From Micromonospora tarapacensis (GTDB lineage Bacteria; Actinomycetota; Actinomycetes; Mycobacteriales; Micromonosporaceae): a DNA stretch of 64,000 bases. Where the stretch lies: positions 682,001 to 746,000 of the forward strand of contig NZ_JAHCDI010000003.1 of the NCBI RefSeq assembly GCF_019697375.1, read 5' to 3'. The translations under genes and the position numbers were made by a program. Shown here one piece after another: positions 9,348-17,992 of the stretch. Numbering within the stretch: the first letter of the stretch is position 1; every line of letters begins with the position of its first letter. The notes under the pieces were generated by a model. It was given only the letters and a program-made list of their open reading frames with translations. It ran no database searches and had not been told where the DNA came from.

Positions 9348-9710
9348 TCAACTGATGTAGTGCAGGATGACGTTGTGCACGTGGTGGCTCTTCTGGTCGC
9401 CGCGGAACTCCACCTCGTAGGTGTGCGTGCCGACGTGGATGGCGATCGACCCGGTGGAGAAGAACGAGCCGCCCCACGACTTGTTGCTGACCACGCTCAC
9501 GCTGGTGATCTTCGAGTACGGAATGCTGGTGATCGCGTACCGCTTGCCGACGAACGAGCGGTCCTGGATGATCACACGCCGGTCGGTCAGCCCGATGAAT
9601 CCGGTGCCGGTGCCGACCGCGTCGTAGACGGCGATGATCTGTTCTCCGTCGAGCAGGCCGCTCTGGATCTGCTGGAACTGCTCCTTGCGGTCATAGGTCG
9701 CGTTGGCCAT
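9348..9710 (-). CDS. Bacterial PH-domain protein
   Basis: A 120-residue cytoplasmic protein resembling the bacterial pleckstrin-homology families (bPH_3 type). It shows the typical alternating beta-strand pattern: GEQIIAVYDAVGTGTGFIGLT, DRRVIIQDRSFVGKRYAIT, IPYSKITSVSV, then a Ser/Gly-rich strand and HTYEVEFRG. ATG at 9710 (MANATYDRKE) is chosen over an in-frame upstream start because the preceding residues are Arg-rich and unlike the family. Such domains often act as small scaffolds; the partner is unknown. Not in an obvious operon. Confidence 0.75.
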   Translation of the reverse strand: MANATYDRKEQFQQIQSGLLDGEQIIAVYDAVGTGTGFIGLTDRRVIIQDRSFVGKRYAITSIPYSKITSVSVVSNKSWGGSFFSTGSIAIHVGTHTYEVEFRGDQKSHHVHNVILHYIS

Positions 9711-9773
9711 GGCGCCACGGTAGATCGCCCTCGCCACCTGACGGTTCACGCGCCGGCCATGGCAAGACCGCAA

Positions 9774-10079
9774 TCAGCTCTCGGTGACCGCCCGGTAGGC
9801 GTCCTCTATCCGGGCGGCCAGCAGGACCTCGCCCTCGGAGAGCGGCTCGTTGCCGTGCCCCACCCGGATCTGGGTGCGGTCGGCACGCCGGCTGATGTCC
9901 GGTCGCAGGTGCAGCGCGTCGGCGACCACCTTGACCCGTTCGGTCAGTGCCGCGTGCTGGGTGTCGTCGATGACCAGCGTGCGCCGGATCTGCTCACCCT
10001 CACGCGTCCAGCCGGACAGTAGGGTGAGAGCGTCGCTGAGGTAGTCGTGCTTGGCCCGACCGCCAAACAGCGCACGCAT
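9774..10079 (-). CDS. Pterin-4a-carbinolamine dehydratase (DCoH)-like protein
   Basis: A 101-residue protein with the general shape of DCoH: a central helix around ALTERVKVVADALHLRPDI, then a strand (TQIRVGHGN) and LSEGEVLLAARIEDAY, which resembles the family's LT..D..LA..I pattern. The family HHP active-site triad is not clearly kept (HLRPDI), so enzymatic activity is doubtful. ATG at 10079 has GGAGG seven bases upstream; an upstream in-frame start exists but reads as low-quality coding. Neighbours give no pathway clue. Confidence 0.6.
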   Translation of the reverse strand: MRALFGGRAKHDYLSDALTLLSGWTREGEQIRRTLVIDDTQHAALTERVKVVADALHLRPDISRRADRTQIRVGHGNEPLSEGEVLLAARIEDAYRAVTES

Positions 10080-10261
10080 CACCGCACCTCCCAGGCTTCG
10101 TTGCCGGCTTGTGGCCAAATCGTCGCCGCCCCGTGTCTTGTCGGTGCCTCTAGTCTTACGTCGCACGGATGGTGTGTCCACGCCCACACTTCCGGGTATT
10201 CCTGGCCTGACGGACGACCAAGCTACCCAAACCGCCGATTGATCTGGCACCCTGGACGCCC

Positions 10262-10702
10262 GTGTGGACCGAACGGGCGAACGCCGGCGGACACGCCGGC
10301 CAGCGGGATCCGAAGGTGATCGTCGGCGCGGCCATCATCCGGGACGGCCGCGTGCTGGCCTGCGCGCGGTCGGCCCCGCCCGAGGTGGCGGGCAGGTGGG
10401 AGTTCCCCGGCGGCAAGGTGGAGCCGGGGGAGAGCGAGACGGCAGCCCTGGCCCGCGAATGCGCCGAGGAACTCGCCGTACGCGTGCAGATCGGTGAGCG
10501 GGTCGGCCATGACGTCCGGATGGCGCACGGCCGATCGGTGCTGAAGGTGTACGCCGCCCGCCTGCTGCACGGCGACCAGCCGCAAGCGTTGGAACACTCC
10601 GCGTTGCGCTGGCTCTCCGCCGCCGAACTGGACACCGTCGCCTGGCTCCCCGCCGACGCCCCCATAGTCGCCGCCCTCCGCCCCCTCCTCACCCCAACCT
10701 GA
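10262..10702 (+). CDS. mutT: MutT-like Nudix hydrolase
   Basis: A 146-residue Nudix protein. The box GGKVEPGES...ECAEEL spans residues ~50-72 with the complete GX5EX7REUXEEXGU spacing except that the Arg of REU is replaced (ARECAEE). Upstream are VGAAIIRDGRVLACAR and the W-EFPGGK entry typical of MutT (8-oxo-dGTP pyrophosphohydrolase). It probably sanitises oxidised nucleotides or is a CTP/dCTP pyrophosphatase. GTG at 10262 is the first start. It is divergent from the DCoH-like gene and stands alone. Confidence 0.85.
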   Translation: MWTERANAGGHAGQRDPKVIVGAAIIRDGRVLACARSAPPEVAGRWEFPGGKVEPGESETAALARECAEELAVRVQIGERVGHDVRMAHGRSVLKVYAARLLHGDQPQALEHSALRWLSAAELDTVAWLPADAPIVAALRPLLTPT

Positions 10703-10718
10703 CCCCACCACCCGCATC

Positions 10719-10773
10719 GATCATGAAGTTGGCGGGCGCATCGGAGATCGAGCTGCTCGCTAACCTCATGATC
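10719..10773. repeat. Imperfect inverted repeat related to the 5930-6000 element
   Basis: GATCATGAAGTTGGC (10719-10733) pairs with GCTAACCTCATGATC (10759-10773) with two mismatches. It lies in the convergent gap between the Nudix gene and sdhB and is followed by a GGGGTGGGG stretch, as is the 5930 copy. Confidence 0.6.
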
Positions 10774-10811
10774 AACGGGGTGGGGCGTGCGGCTGGGGGT
10801 GGGAGACGGGA

Positions 10812-10843
10812 ACGGGGGCCATGGCGGATGCCGCGGCCCCCGT
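10812..10843. terminator. Hairpin downstream of sdhB
   Basis: ACGGGGGCC (10812-10820) and GGCCCCCGT (10835-10843) form a perfect nine-base-pair stem nine bases after the sdhB stop codon. No T tract follows on the sdhB side, which is usual for high-GC terminators. Confidence 0.6.
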
Positions 10844-10851
10844 CCGGGTGC

Positions 10852-11961
10852 TCAGTGCTTCTTTTCGTCCTGGTCGGGGTGGGCGAAGTTGAGGTGCTCC
10901 GGGGGCAGCGGGAAGGTCACGTCGTCGCCGAAGGGCGAGGGTGCCGCCGCGCGGTCGAAGGTGAACTCCGTCAGCGGCAGCCTGCCGCTCGCGTCGGTCG
11001 CCGGGGCGGTGGGGTGCGGCACCTCCCGGTGCCAGTTGACGCCCTGCTGGGCCTGCACCTCGGCCCGGGCGTCGTGCGAGCCGCCCGCGTGCGAGTGCAC
11101 ACCGCCGCCGCCCGTCGCGGCGCTGGAGCCCACCGCGCCCGGGGAGTGTTCGCTGGTCACGCTGGTCTGAGGCACCTGACCCCTCCGGAAGATCTTGCTG
11201 CCGAGCCACACAAGTGGATCGTACCTGCGGTCCACGACCCGTTCCTTCATGGGGATGATCCCGTTGTCGGTGATCTTGATGTGCTCGGGGCAGACCTCGG
11301 TGCAGCACTTGGTGATGTTGCAGAAGCCGAGCCCCTGTTCGGACTGTGCGTAGTCCTTGCGGTCGGTCCTGCTGTCCAGCGGGTGCATGTCGAGTTCCGC
11401 GGCCCGGATGAAGTACCGCGGGCCGGAGAACGCCGGCTTGTTCTCGTCGTGGTCGCGGATGACGTGGCAGACGTTCTGGCACAGGAAGCACTCGATGCAC
11501 TTGCGGAACTCCTGCGAGCGCTCCACGTCGACCTGCTGCATCCGGTAGTCACCGGGGGCCAGGTCGGCCGGGGGAGCGAAGGCCGGCGTCTCCCGCGCCT
11601 TCTCGTAGTTGAACGACACATCGGTGACCAGATCCCGGATGACCGGAAAGGTGCGTAGCGGGGTCACCGTGACCGTCTCGTCCTCCTCGAACGTCGACAT
11701 CCGGGTCATGCAGCTGAGCTTGGGCATCCCGTTGATCTCCATCGAACAGGATCCGCACTTGCCCGCCTTGCAGTTCCATCGGCAGGCCAGATCGGGCGCG
11801 TCGGTGGCCTGCAACCGGTGGATCACGTCGAGGACGACCTCGCCCTCGTTGACCTCGACCGTGTAGTCCTGGAGTTCGCCGCCCTCGGCGTCGCCCCGCC
11901 AGATCCGGAACTGGCGCTTCGCGCCCGGCTGGCCCGGCGCCCCAGACGTTTCGGTACCCAT
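10852..11961 (-). CDS. sdhB: Succinate dehydrogenase iron-sulfur subunit with long C-terminal extension
   Basis: Electron-transfer subunit between the flavoprotein and the membrane anchor. Cys60/64/69/72/84 build the [2Fe-2S] site, and the CIECFLCQNVC and CNITKCCTEVCPEH clusters (~155-165 and ~214-224) hold the [4Fe-4S] and [3Fe-4S] centres. The conserved core ends near residue 260. A further ~105 residues are Gly/His/Ala rich (GGGGVHSHAGGSH) and unlike common SdhB proteins, which end near 250. ATG at 11961 follows the sdhA stop by three bases. Third gene of sdhCAB, of the mycobacterial Sdh1 (Rv0247c) type. Confidence 0.95.
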   Translation of the reverse strand: MGTETSGAPGQPGAKRQFRIWRGDAEGGELQDYTVEVNEGEVVLDVIHRLQATDAPDLACRWNCKAGKCGSCSMEINGMPKLSCMTRMSTFEEDETVTVTPLRTFPVIRDLVTDVSFNYEKARETPAFAPPADLAPGDYRMQQVDVERSQEFRKCIECFLCQNVCHVIRDHDENKPAFSGPRYFIRAAELDMHPLDSRTDRKDYAQSEQGLGFCNITKCCTEVCPEHIKITDNGIIPMKERVVDRRYDPLVWLGSKIFRRGQVPQTSVTSEHSPGAVGSSAATGGGGVHSHAGGSHDARAEVQAQQGVNWHREVPHPTAPATDASGRLPLTEFTFDRAAAPSPFGDDVTFPLPPEHLNFAHPDQDEKKH

Positions 11962-11964
11962 TCC

Positions 11965-13956
11965 TCAGCGCTCCTTCTCGGCGTCGTCAGTGGCGGTAGC
12001 GGCGTCGGTGGCAGCGGCAGCGTCGACGGCGGCGAGGGCGTCGAACTCGGCCAGTTCGGAGTCCGTGAGGTACTTGGCCAGTTCCGCGCGGTCGAAGAGG
12101 CTGACCAGCTCGGTACGCATCTTCGGCAGCGGCTTGCGGGCCAGCCGTACGGTGTCGCCCTCAAGCGAGCAGACCAGGTTGAGTCGCCGCCACTGTGGAT
12201 CCATCGTGGGAAAGTCCTCGCGGGTGTGGCCGCCGCGCGACTCCCGGCGCTCCAGCGCCGCCCTGGCGGTGCACTCGGAGACGACAAGCATGTTGCGCAG
12301 GTCGATCGCGAGGTGCCAGCCCGGGTTGTACCGCCGGCCACCGGCCGCACTGACCTTGGCCACCCGCTCGCGCAGCTCGGCCAGCCGGACCAGTGACTCC
12401 TCCAGCTCGGCCTCCCGCCGGATGATCCCGACCAGATCCCCCATCACCGCCTGGAGGTCCTGCTGCAGGGTGTACGGGTTCTCGCCGGTGTCGCGCTGCA
12501 ACGGGGCCAGGGCGGTCTCCACCGCCGTCTCGACCGCGGTCACCTCGACCCGGGGTCGGCCCCCGGTGAGCTGGTCGACGTAGGTGGCCGCGTGACCGCC
12601 CGCCCGCTTGCCGAAGACCAGCAGATCGGACAGCGAGTTGCCGCCCAGCCGGTTCGAGCCGTGCATGCCGCCGGACACCTCACCGGCGGCGAACAGGCCG
12701 CGCACCGAGCCGTGCGCGGCGCCGCTGTCCGGGTCGACCTCGACACCGCCCATCACGTAGTGGCAGGTCGGTCCGACCTCCATCGGCTCCTTGGTGATGT
12801 CGACGTCGGCCAGTCCCTTGAACTGGTGGTGCATCGACGGAAGGCGACGGCGGATCTCCTCGGCCGGCAGCCGGGAGGCGATGTCCAGGTAGACGCCGCC
12901 GGCCGGGGTACCCCGACCGGCCTTGACCTCGCTGTTGATCGCCCGTGCCACCTCGTCGCGGGGCAGCAGCTCCGGCGGGCGCCGGTTGTTGTCCGGGTCG
13001 GTGTACCAGCGGTCCGCCTCCTCCTCGGTCTCCGCGTACTGCTTGCGGAAGACGTCGGGAACGTAGTCGAACATGAACCGCTTGCCCTCGGAACTCTTGA
13101 GGACACCGCCGTCGCCGCGCACCGACTCGGTGACCAGGATGCCCTTGACCGAGACCGGCCAGACCATCCCGGTGGGGTGGAACTGGAGGAACTCCATGTT
13201 GATCAGAGTCGCGCCGGCGCGCAGCGCCAGTGCGTGGCCGTCCCCGGTGTACTCCCACGAATTCGAGGTGACCTTGTAGGACCGACCGACACCACCGGTG
13301 GCGAGCACGACGGCGGGCGCCTCGAAGAGGACGAACTCGCCGGACTCCCGGTAATAGCCGAACGCGCCGGCGACCCGGTCCCCATCCAGCAGCAACTCGG
13401 TGATGGTGGTCTCGGAGAAGACCTTGATCCGCGCGTCGTACGAGCCGTGCTCGCGCTTGTCCTCCTGCTGCAACGAGACGATCTTCTGCTGGAGGGTGCG
13501 GATCAGCTCCAGGCCGGTCCGGTCGCCGACGTGCGCCAGCCGGGGATACTCGTGGCCGCCGAAGTTGCGCTGCGAGATCTTCCCGTCCTTGGTGCGGTCG
13601 AACAGCGCGCCGTAGGTCTCCAGCTCCCAGATCCGCTGCGGCGACTCCTTCGCGTGCAGCTCGGCCATCCGGAAGTTGTTGAGGAACTTGCCGCCGCGCA
13701 TGGTGTCGCGGAAGTGCACCTGCCAGCTGTCCCGGCTGTTCACGTTGCCCATGGCCGCGGCGGCGCCACCCTCGGCCATCACCGTGTGCGCCTTGCCGAA
13801 CAGCGACTTGGAGATGATGGCGGTCTTCTTGCCGGCCAGCCGTGCCTCGATCGCCGCGCGCAGGCCGGCGCCGCCGGCTCCGATCACGACGACGTCGTAG
13901 TGGTGTCGTTCGATGCGAGTGGTAGCGCTCGTGTCCTGGTGCGAATTGGTCGTCAT
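11965..13956 (-). CDS. sdhA: Succinate dehydrogenase flavoprotein subunit
   Basis: A 663-residue catalytic subunit that oxidises succinate to fumarate with covalently bound FAD. Seen directly: the dinucleotide motif VVIGAGGAGLRAA, the FAD-attachment region KAHTVMAEGG, the substrate segment LQFHPTG, and the C-terminal capping region (YNPGWHLAIDLRNML, SRGGHTREDFP). The start at 13956 (MTTNSHQDTS) is 11 bases after the sdhC stop; longer in-frame extensions overlap sdhC and are rejected. The acidic, Ala/Thr-rich C-terminal tail (~35 residues) is unusual. Length and motifs match the Sdh1 (Rv0248c) type. Confidence 0.97.
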   Translation of the reverse strand: MTTNSHQDTSATTRIERHHYDVVVIGAGGAGLRAAIEARLAGKKTAIISKSLFGKAHTVMAEGGAAAAMGNVNSRDSWQVHFRDTMRGGKFLNNFRMAELHAKESPQRIWELETYGALFDRTKDGKISQRNFGGHEYPRLAHVGDRTGLELIRTLQQKIVSLQQEDKREHGSYDARIKVFSETTITELLLDGDRVAGAFGYYRESGEFVLFEAPAVVLATGGVGRSYKVTSNSWEYTGDGHALALRAGATLINMEFLQFHPTGMVWPVSVKGILVTESVRGDGGVLKSSEGKRFMFDYVPDVFRKQYAETEEEADRWYTDPDNNRRPPELLPRDEVARAINSEVKAGRGTPAGGVYLDIASRLPAEEIRRRLPSMHHQFKGLADVDITKEPMEVGPTCHYVMGGVEVDPDSGAAHGSVRGLFAAGEVSGGMHGSNRLGGNSLSDLLVFGKRAGGHAATYVDQLTGGRPRVEVTAVETAVETALAPLQRDTGENPYTLQQDLQAVMGDLVGIIRREAELEESLVRLAELRERVAKVSAAGGRRYNPGWHLAIDLRNMLVVSECTARAALERRESRGGHTREDFPTMDPQWRRLNLVCSLEGDTVRLARKPLPKMRTELVSLFDRAELAKYLTDSELAEFDALAAVDAAAATDAATATDDAEKER

Positions 13957-13967
13957 GTTCAGGGCCC

Positions 13968-14774
13968 TCAGTTGATGAACCGCAGGTCGGAGATCCACCC
14001 GGCGGCGACGGACATGACGTAGAAGTCGGCCAGCGCCAGCGTGCCGAGCGTGATCCAGGCGAGCTGCATGTGCCGGACGTTCAGCCAGGAGATGTAGCCC
14101 CAGGCCCGGTAACGGACCGGGTGCTTGGAGAAGTGCTTCAGCCGCCCGCCGATGATGTGCCGGCAGGAGTGGCAGGAGATGGTGTACGCCCAGAGCATGA
14201 CCACGTTGCCGAGCAGGATCAGGTTGCCCAGCCCGAAGCCGAAGCCCTCGGGGCTGTGGAAGGCCAGGATCGCGTCCCAGGTGTTGATCAGCGAGATGAC
14301 CATGGCGAAGTAGAAGAAGTACCGGTGCGAGTTCTGCACGATCAGCGGGAACCGGGTCTCGCCACCGTAGGAGGCGTGACCGTCGGGCACCGCACAGGCC
14401 GGCGGGGAGAGCCAGAACGACCGGTAGTACGCCTTGCGGTAGTAGTAGCAGGTCAGCCGGAACAGCAGCAGGAACGGCAGGGTGAACGCGGCGTCCGGGA
14501 TGATCCACCAGCCGGGCAGGTACTGCCCGAAGTGGGATGCCTCCGGGATGCACCGGTCGGTCACGCACGGGGAGTAGAACGGGGTCAGGTAGTGGTAGTC
14601 CTCGACCCAGTACCACCTGTGCATGAAGACCCGGACCGTCGCGTACGTGACCCAGGCGCCGAGCCCGATGACGGTGATCAGTGGGGCAAACCACCAACGG
14701 TCCGTTCGCAACGTCTTCGCCGCGATGGCGGCGCGTGCCCGCGCGCCCCGCGGTTTCGTTGCCGATGATGTCAT
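13968..14774 (-). CDS. sdhC: Succinate dehydrogenase membrane anchor, five-helix Sdh1 type
   Basis: A 268-residue integral membrane protein with about five hydrophobic segments and conserved His residues (MHRWYW, HRYFFYF, SCHSCRHIIGG, NVRHMQLAW) suited to haem ligation. It is a single anchor where E. coli has SdhC plus SdhD. Length and placement equal Rv0249c of mycobacterial Sdh1, which is thought to reduce menaquinone. First gene of sdhCAB. ATG at 14774 is preceded by GGGAG. Confidence 0.9.
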   Translation of the reverse strand: MTSSATKPRGARARAAIAAKTLRTDRWWFAPLITVIGLGAWVTYATVRVFMHRWYWVEDYHYLTPFYSPCVTDRCIPEASHFGQYLPGWWIIPDAAFTLPFLLLFRLTCYYYRKAYYRSFWLSPPACAVPDGHASYGGETRFPLIVQNSHRYFFYFAMVISLINTWDAILAFHSPEGFGFGLGNLILLGNVVMLWAYTISCHSCRHIIGGRLKHFSKHPVRYRAWGYISWLNVRHMQLAWITLGTLALADFYVMSVAAGWISDLRFIN

Positions 14775-15044
14775 TCGCGTCGTCTCCCTGACGGGGCCCT
14801 GTCACGGGCGGCGGAACACTTCTGGGCGGCACGCGGAACGGCGAACCTGCCCCCCGCCTGCCGCGTCATGCGCGCACCAACGACCGCACCGGGCGTACCG
14901 GAGCAGCTAAGTGACACACGTTACGCCGATCTAGGCGGGCCGTCCGCGCAAGGCAGTGTCCCGTGTGTCCCGCCCTTTGGAAACCCTCTCACCATGATCA
15001 AGATGCGGGCGTCCGGAAAAGATCGACCAGCGGTGGACGAGCGG
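14775..15044. promoter_or_regulatory. sdh upstream region with a near-palindromic site
   Basis: A 270-base gap between sdhC and the convergently placed end of tldE, with no coding sequence seen. At 14910-14925, AGTGACACACGTTACG resembles a CRP-family site (TGTGA-N6-TCACA) at 7-8 of 10 informative positions, about 140 bases before the sdhC start. This is suggestive only. Confidence 0.3.
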
Positions 15045-16483
15045 TCAGCCGGACGCCCCACCAGTGAAGTTCCAGGAGGCCAGCCGCAGCGAGGCTGCCT
15101 CCCACCAGACGCCGTCCGCGCGGTCCGGTAGGCGTACCGCACGCCGGCCCACCTCCAGCACCGCGCCGGGCGCGAGCGCCCGAGGGTACGACTCGGTGAA
15201 ACGCAGGTCGCGGACCGCCCCGGTGACCTGGCCGTCCTCGACCAGCCACAGCCCGTTGCGGGTCAGGCCGGTGACGACCAGACTCAACGGGTCGAGCACC
15301 CGGGTGTACCAGAGGTCGCTGACCAGCAGACCGCGCCGCATCCGGGAGACCAGAGCGGCGGTGTCCGGGTCGGCGACCGCCCCGGCCGGCGGGGCGGCTG
15401 GAGCGCCCGCGACTGCGCCGCCCGCCGCGCCCGCCGTGCTCAGCGGGCTCGCGGTGCCGGCGGGGGCCAGGCGCAGGTTGCGGGGGATCGGGCCGAAGGT
15501 GGGGCTGCCGGCCCAGGCATGGCCGGTCGAGGCGGCACCCACTTCGGCGGCGCTACGCCGGTCGTGTGCCACGGCGTTGGTGGTGCCCGCGTCCACCAGG
15601 GTCAGTTCCCGGGTCGGGGTGCCCTCCAGGTCGAACGGCACGCCGGACCCGCCCAGCGGATCGTCGACCAGGGTCACCGCGCGGTCGAACTGGGCCACCC
15701 CGGGTGCGGCGAACGACTGCCGCTCCGCGTACCGCTTGCCGTTGAAGCCGTACCAGGCCAGATTCTCCAGCAGGTCCGCGACGGCGGCCGGTTCCAGCAC
15801 CACCGGATAGCGCCCGGGTGCCAGTTCCACCGGGTCGGCAGCGGCCCGTGCCTTGCCGGCGGCCCGGCGGCCGAGGCCGGCACCGTCGAGATCGGCGAGC
15901 CGGTCGACGCAGTGCCGGGCGGTGCCGTCCGCGCCACCGGCCCGGGCGATGCCGTCCATCGCCGCCTCGGCCCCGCGCCCCGTGCCGAGTGCCCCGCCGA
16001 GTTGGCGAACGCCGCCGCGCGGCGCGCCGTGCGGCAGTAACCGGCGGTTTCCAGCCCGCCGGCCGCGTCGACGAATGCCCGGACCAGGGCCGCCCGCTCG
16101 GCCGGCCCGGCGTACGCGGTCGCCTCGTCCCATCCGGCGGCCGGTATCGCGACCGTGGGCGTGAGCCCCGGCCAGCCCGGATCGGGTGGGGTGAACCGGG
16201 CCGCCGCCAGCACCCGCTCCACCAGCGCACGCAGCCCGTCGGCGGTGACCGTGTTCCCGCTGCCGGTGGCGGTACGCCCGGCCAGGTGGACCCGGAGCCG
16301 GACGTCCACGGCGGACCCGGCGACGTTCTGGTGGATCGCCGAGTTGGCGAACCTGGTCAGCGCCAACTCCGTCCTGCCCACCGAGACCTCGGCCTGCGCG
16401 CCCGCTCCGGCCAGCCGGGCGACCAGATCCACCACCCGTCCGGCGAGGTCCAACTCGGCGTCGTCGGTCGGACCGGTGCTCAC
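15045..16483 (-). CDS. tldE: TldE/PmbA-like metallopeptidase subunit (one-base frameshift near 15990)
   Basis: Partner of TldD in a heterodimeric protease that degrades unfolded or modified peptides. TldE lacks the zinc site. The N-terminal ~190 residues (from TGPTDDAELDLAGRVV) and C-terminal ~290 residues (from AEAAMDGIARAGGADG to WNFTGGASG) lie in different frames. Adding one G to the GGGG run near 15990 joins them and gives 479 residues, the family's length. Most likely a sequencing deletion. The GTG start at 16483 overlaps the tldD stop (GTGA). An Ala/Gly/Pro-rich insertion occurs before the last domain. Confidence 0.85.
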
Positions 16484-17916
16484 GCGCGCACCCCCACCCG
16501 GACGTTGCGGAACCGGGCCGGCGCGGCCGGGTGTCCGGTGTGCCCGACCTGTCCGGGCTGACCCTTGCCGCAGTTCGGCGTGCCCCACGAGACGATCTCG
16601 GAGGAGAGCATGTCCATCGAGCGCCAGAACAGCGGCCCGATGCCGGTGTACGTCGGGTTGCGCAGCATCCGCCCACGCCGGCCGTTGCGGATCTCCCAGC
16701 CGATCTCGCAGCCGAACTGGAAGTTCAGCCGCTTGTCGTCGATGGACCAGGATCGGTTGACGTCCATCAGCACCCCCTCGTCGGTGGCGGCGACGATCTC
16801 CTCAAGGGTGTGCGGGCCGGGTTCCAGCCCGACGTTCGTCATCCGCACCATCGGCAGCCGCGCCCAGCCGTCGGCGCGTACGCTGCCGCCGTAGTCGAGG
16901 CCGGCGACCGCGGCCGAGTCCCGGCCGGCCAGCACCCCCACCCACCGCCCGGCCCGCACCGCGTCGCGCTTGACCGCCGGCGAGCCCTCGTCGTCGTAGC
17001 CGAAGCTGCCCAGCGCGCCCGGGATGGTCGGGTCGATGGTGACGTTCATCAGCTCGGAGCCGTACCGCAGCGAGCCGAGCTGGGCGAGATCCAGCCACGA
17101 GGTGCCGGCGAAGGCCGCCTCCCAGCCGAGGATGCGGTCCAGCTCGATGGCGTGCCCGACCGACTCGTGGATCTGCAACGCCAACTGCTCGCCGCCCAGG
17201 ATCAGGTCGGTCTCGCCGGCCGGGCAGAGCGGCGCGGTCAGCAGCGCCCGCGACTCCTCGGCGATCCGCGCCGCGTGGGCTGTCAGGTCGAGGGAGTCGA
17301 CCAGCTCCCAGCCGGTGGTGCCGTACTGGCCGCGGTAGCTCGGCCAGGACCGGCGTTGCGTCTCGCCGTCGCCGACCGAGGTGGCCGAGATTCCGCCGCC
17401 GCACTCGCGGATGCGCTGGTCGATGCGGTGTCCCTCGCTGGAGACGAACCACTTCGTGGTGTCCCAGACCTGGTAGAGACCCTCGGCGAGGTCGGCCCCG
17501 TGGTCGGCCATCGTGCGGGTGGCGGCCACCAGCAGGTCGCCCTTGGTGGCGAGGGAGACGCCGAGCGGGTCCGCCTCGCACGGCGCGGACCAACTGGCCG
17601 TCGCCGGTGCGGACGGGACCAGGTCGACGGGCTGCCCGGGGACCAGTCCGCTGGCCGTGGCGGTCCGCGCGGCGCGCCGGCCGGCATCGCGGGCGGCCCG
17701 CTCGGACAGCTCCGGTACGGCCTGGAAGCCCCAGCCCGACCCGACCAGCGCGCGGACACCCAGCCCGATGCTCTCGTCCTGGGCCAGCGCCTCGACCTCG
17801 CCGTTGCGGGCGGCCATCGACTCGTAGCGCCGGTGCATCACCCGGGCGTCGGCGTAGCGGGCCCCCGCGTCCAGCGCCGCCTGCACGGCCGCCTCGGCCG
17901 CGTCGAACTCGCTCAT
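16480..17916 (-). CDS. tldD: TldD metallopeptidase, catalytic subunit
   Basis: A 478-residue catalytic half of the TldD/TldE peptidase. The zinc motif HESVGH places His250, Glu251 and His255; a later Cys near the C-terminus (GTPNCGKGQPGQ) is the usual third-ligand region. The domain also shows FGYDDEGSPAVKRD and RMTNVGLEPGP, standard for the family. ATG at 17916 (MSEFDAAEAAV) is chosen because the longer frame upstream runs into a repeat. In E. coli this pair matures microcin B17 and degrades CcdA; the role here is probably general peptide turnover. Confidence 0.95.
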   Translation of the reverse strand: MSEFDAAEAAVQAALDAGARYADARVMHRRYESMAARNGEVEALAQDESIGLGVRALVGSGWGFQAVPELSERAARDAGRRAARTATASGLVPGQPVDLVPSAPATASWSAPCEADPLGVSLATKGDLLVAATRTMADHGADLAEGLYQVWDTTKWFVSSEGHRIDQRIRECGGGISATSVGDGETQRRSWPSYRGQYGTTGWELVDSLDLTAHAARIAEESRALLTAPLCPAGETDLILGGEQLALQIHESVGHAIELDRILGWEAAFAGTSWLDLAQLGSLRYGSELMNVTIDPTIPGALGSFGYDDEGSPAVKRDAVRAGRWVGVLAGRDSAAVAGLDYGGSVRADGWARLPMVRMTNVGLEPGPHTLEEIVAATDEGVLMDVNRSWSIDDKRLNFQFGCEIGWEIRNGRRGRMLRNPTYTGIGPLFWRSMDMLSSEIVSWGTPNCGKGQPGQVGHTGHPAAPARFRNVRVGVRA

Positions 17917-17992
17917 GTCGGTGCTCCGCTGCGCTGCGCGCCGCCATGAGGCACTTTCGCGCTGCGTCGATGATTCACTCGCTGACGCTCGC
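17917..17992 (-). repeat. Repeat-like spacer between S9 peptidase and tldD
   Basis: The 76-base gap is built of short repeated words (on the minus strand GAGCGAGCGTCAGCGAG, then GCGCGCAGCGCAGCGGAG). Its style resembles the junction repeats at 31021, 37853 and 43506. The stop of the upstream gene lies at its edge. No ribosome site of normal strength is visible before tldD. Confidence 0.45.

Noticed and set aside
11965..14832. A 955-residue sdhA reading frame
   Set aside because: The first ~290 residues lie out of frame over sdhC. The conserved SdhA starts at 13956.
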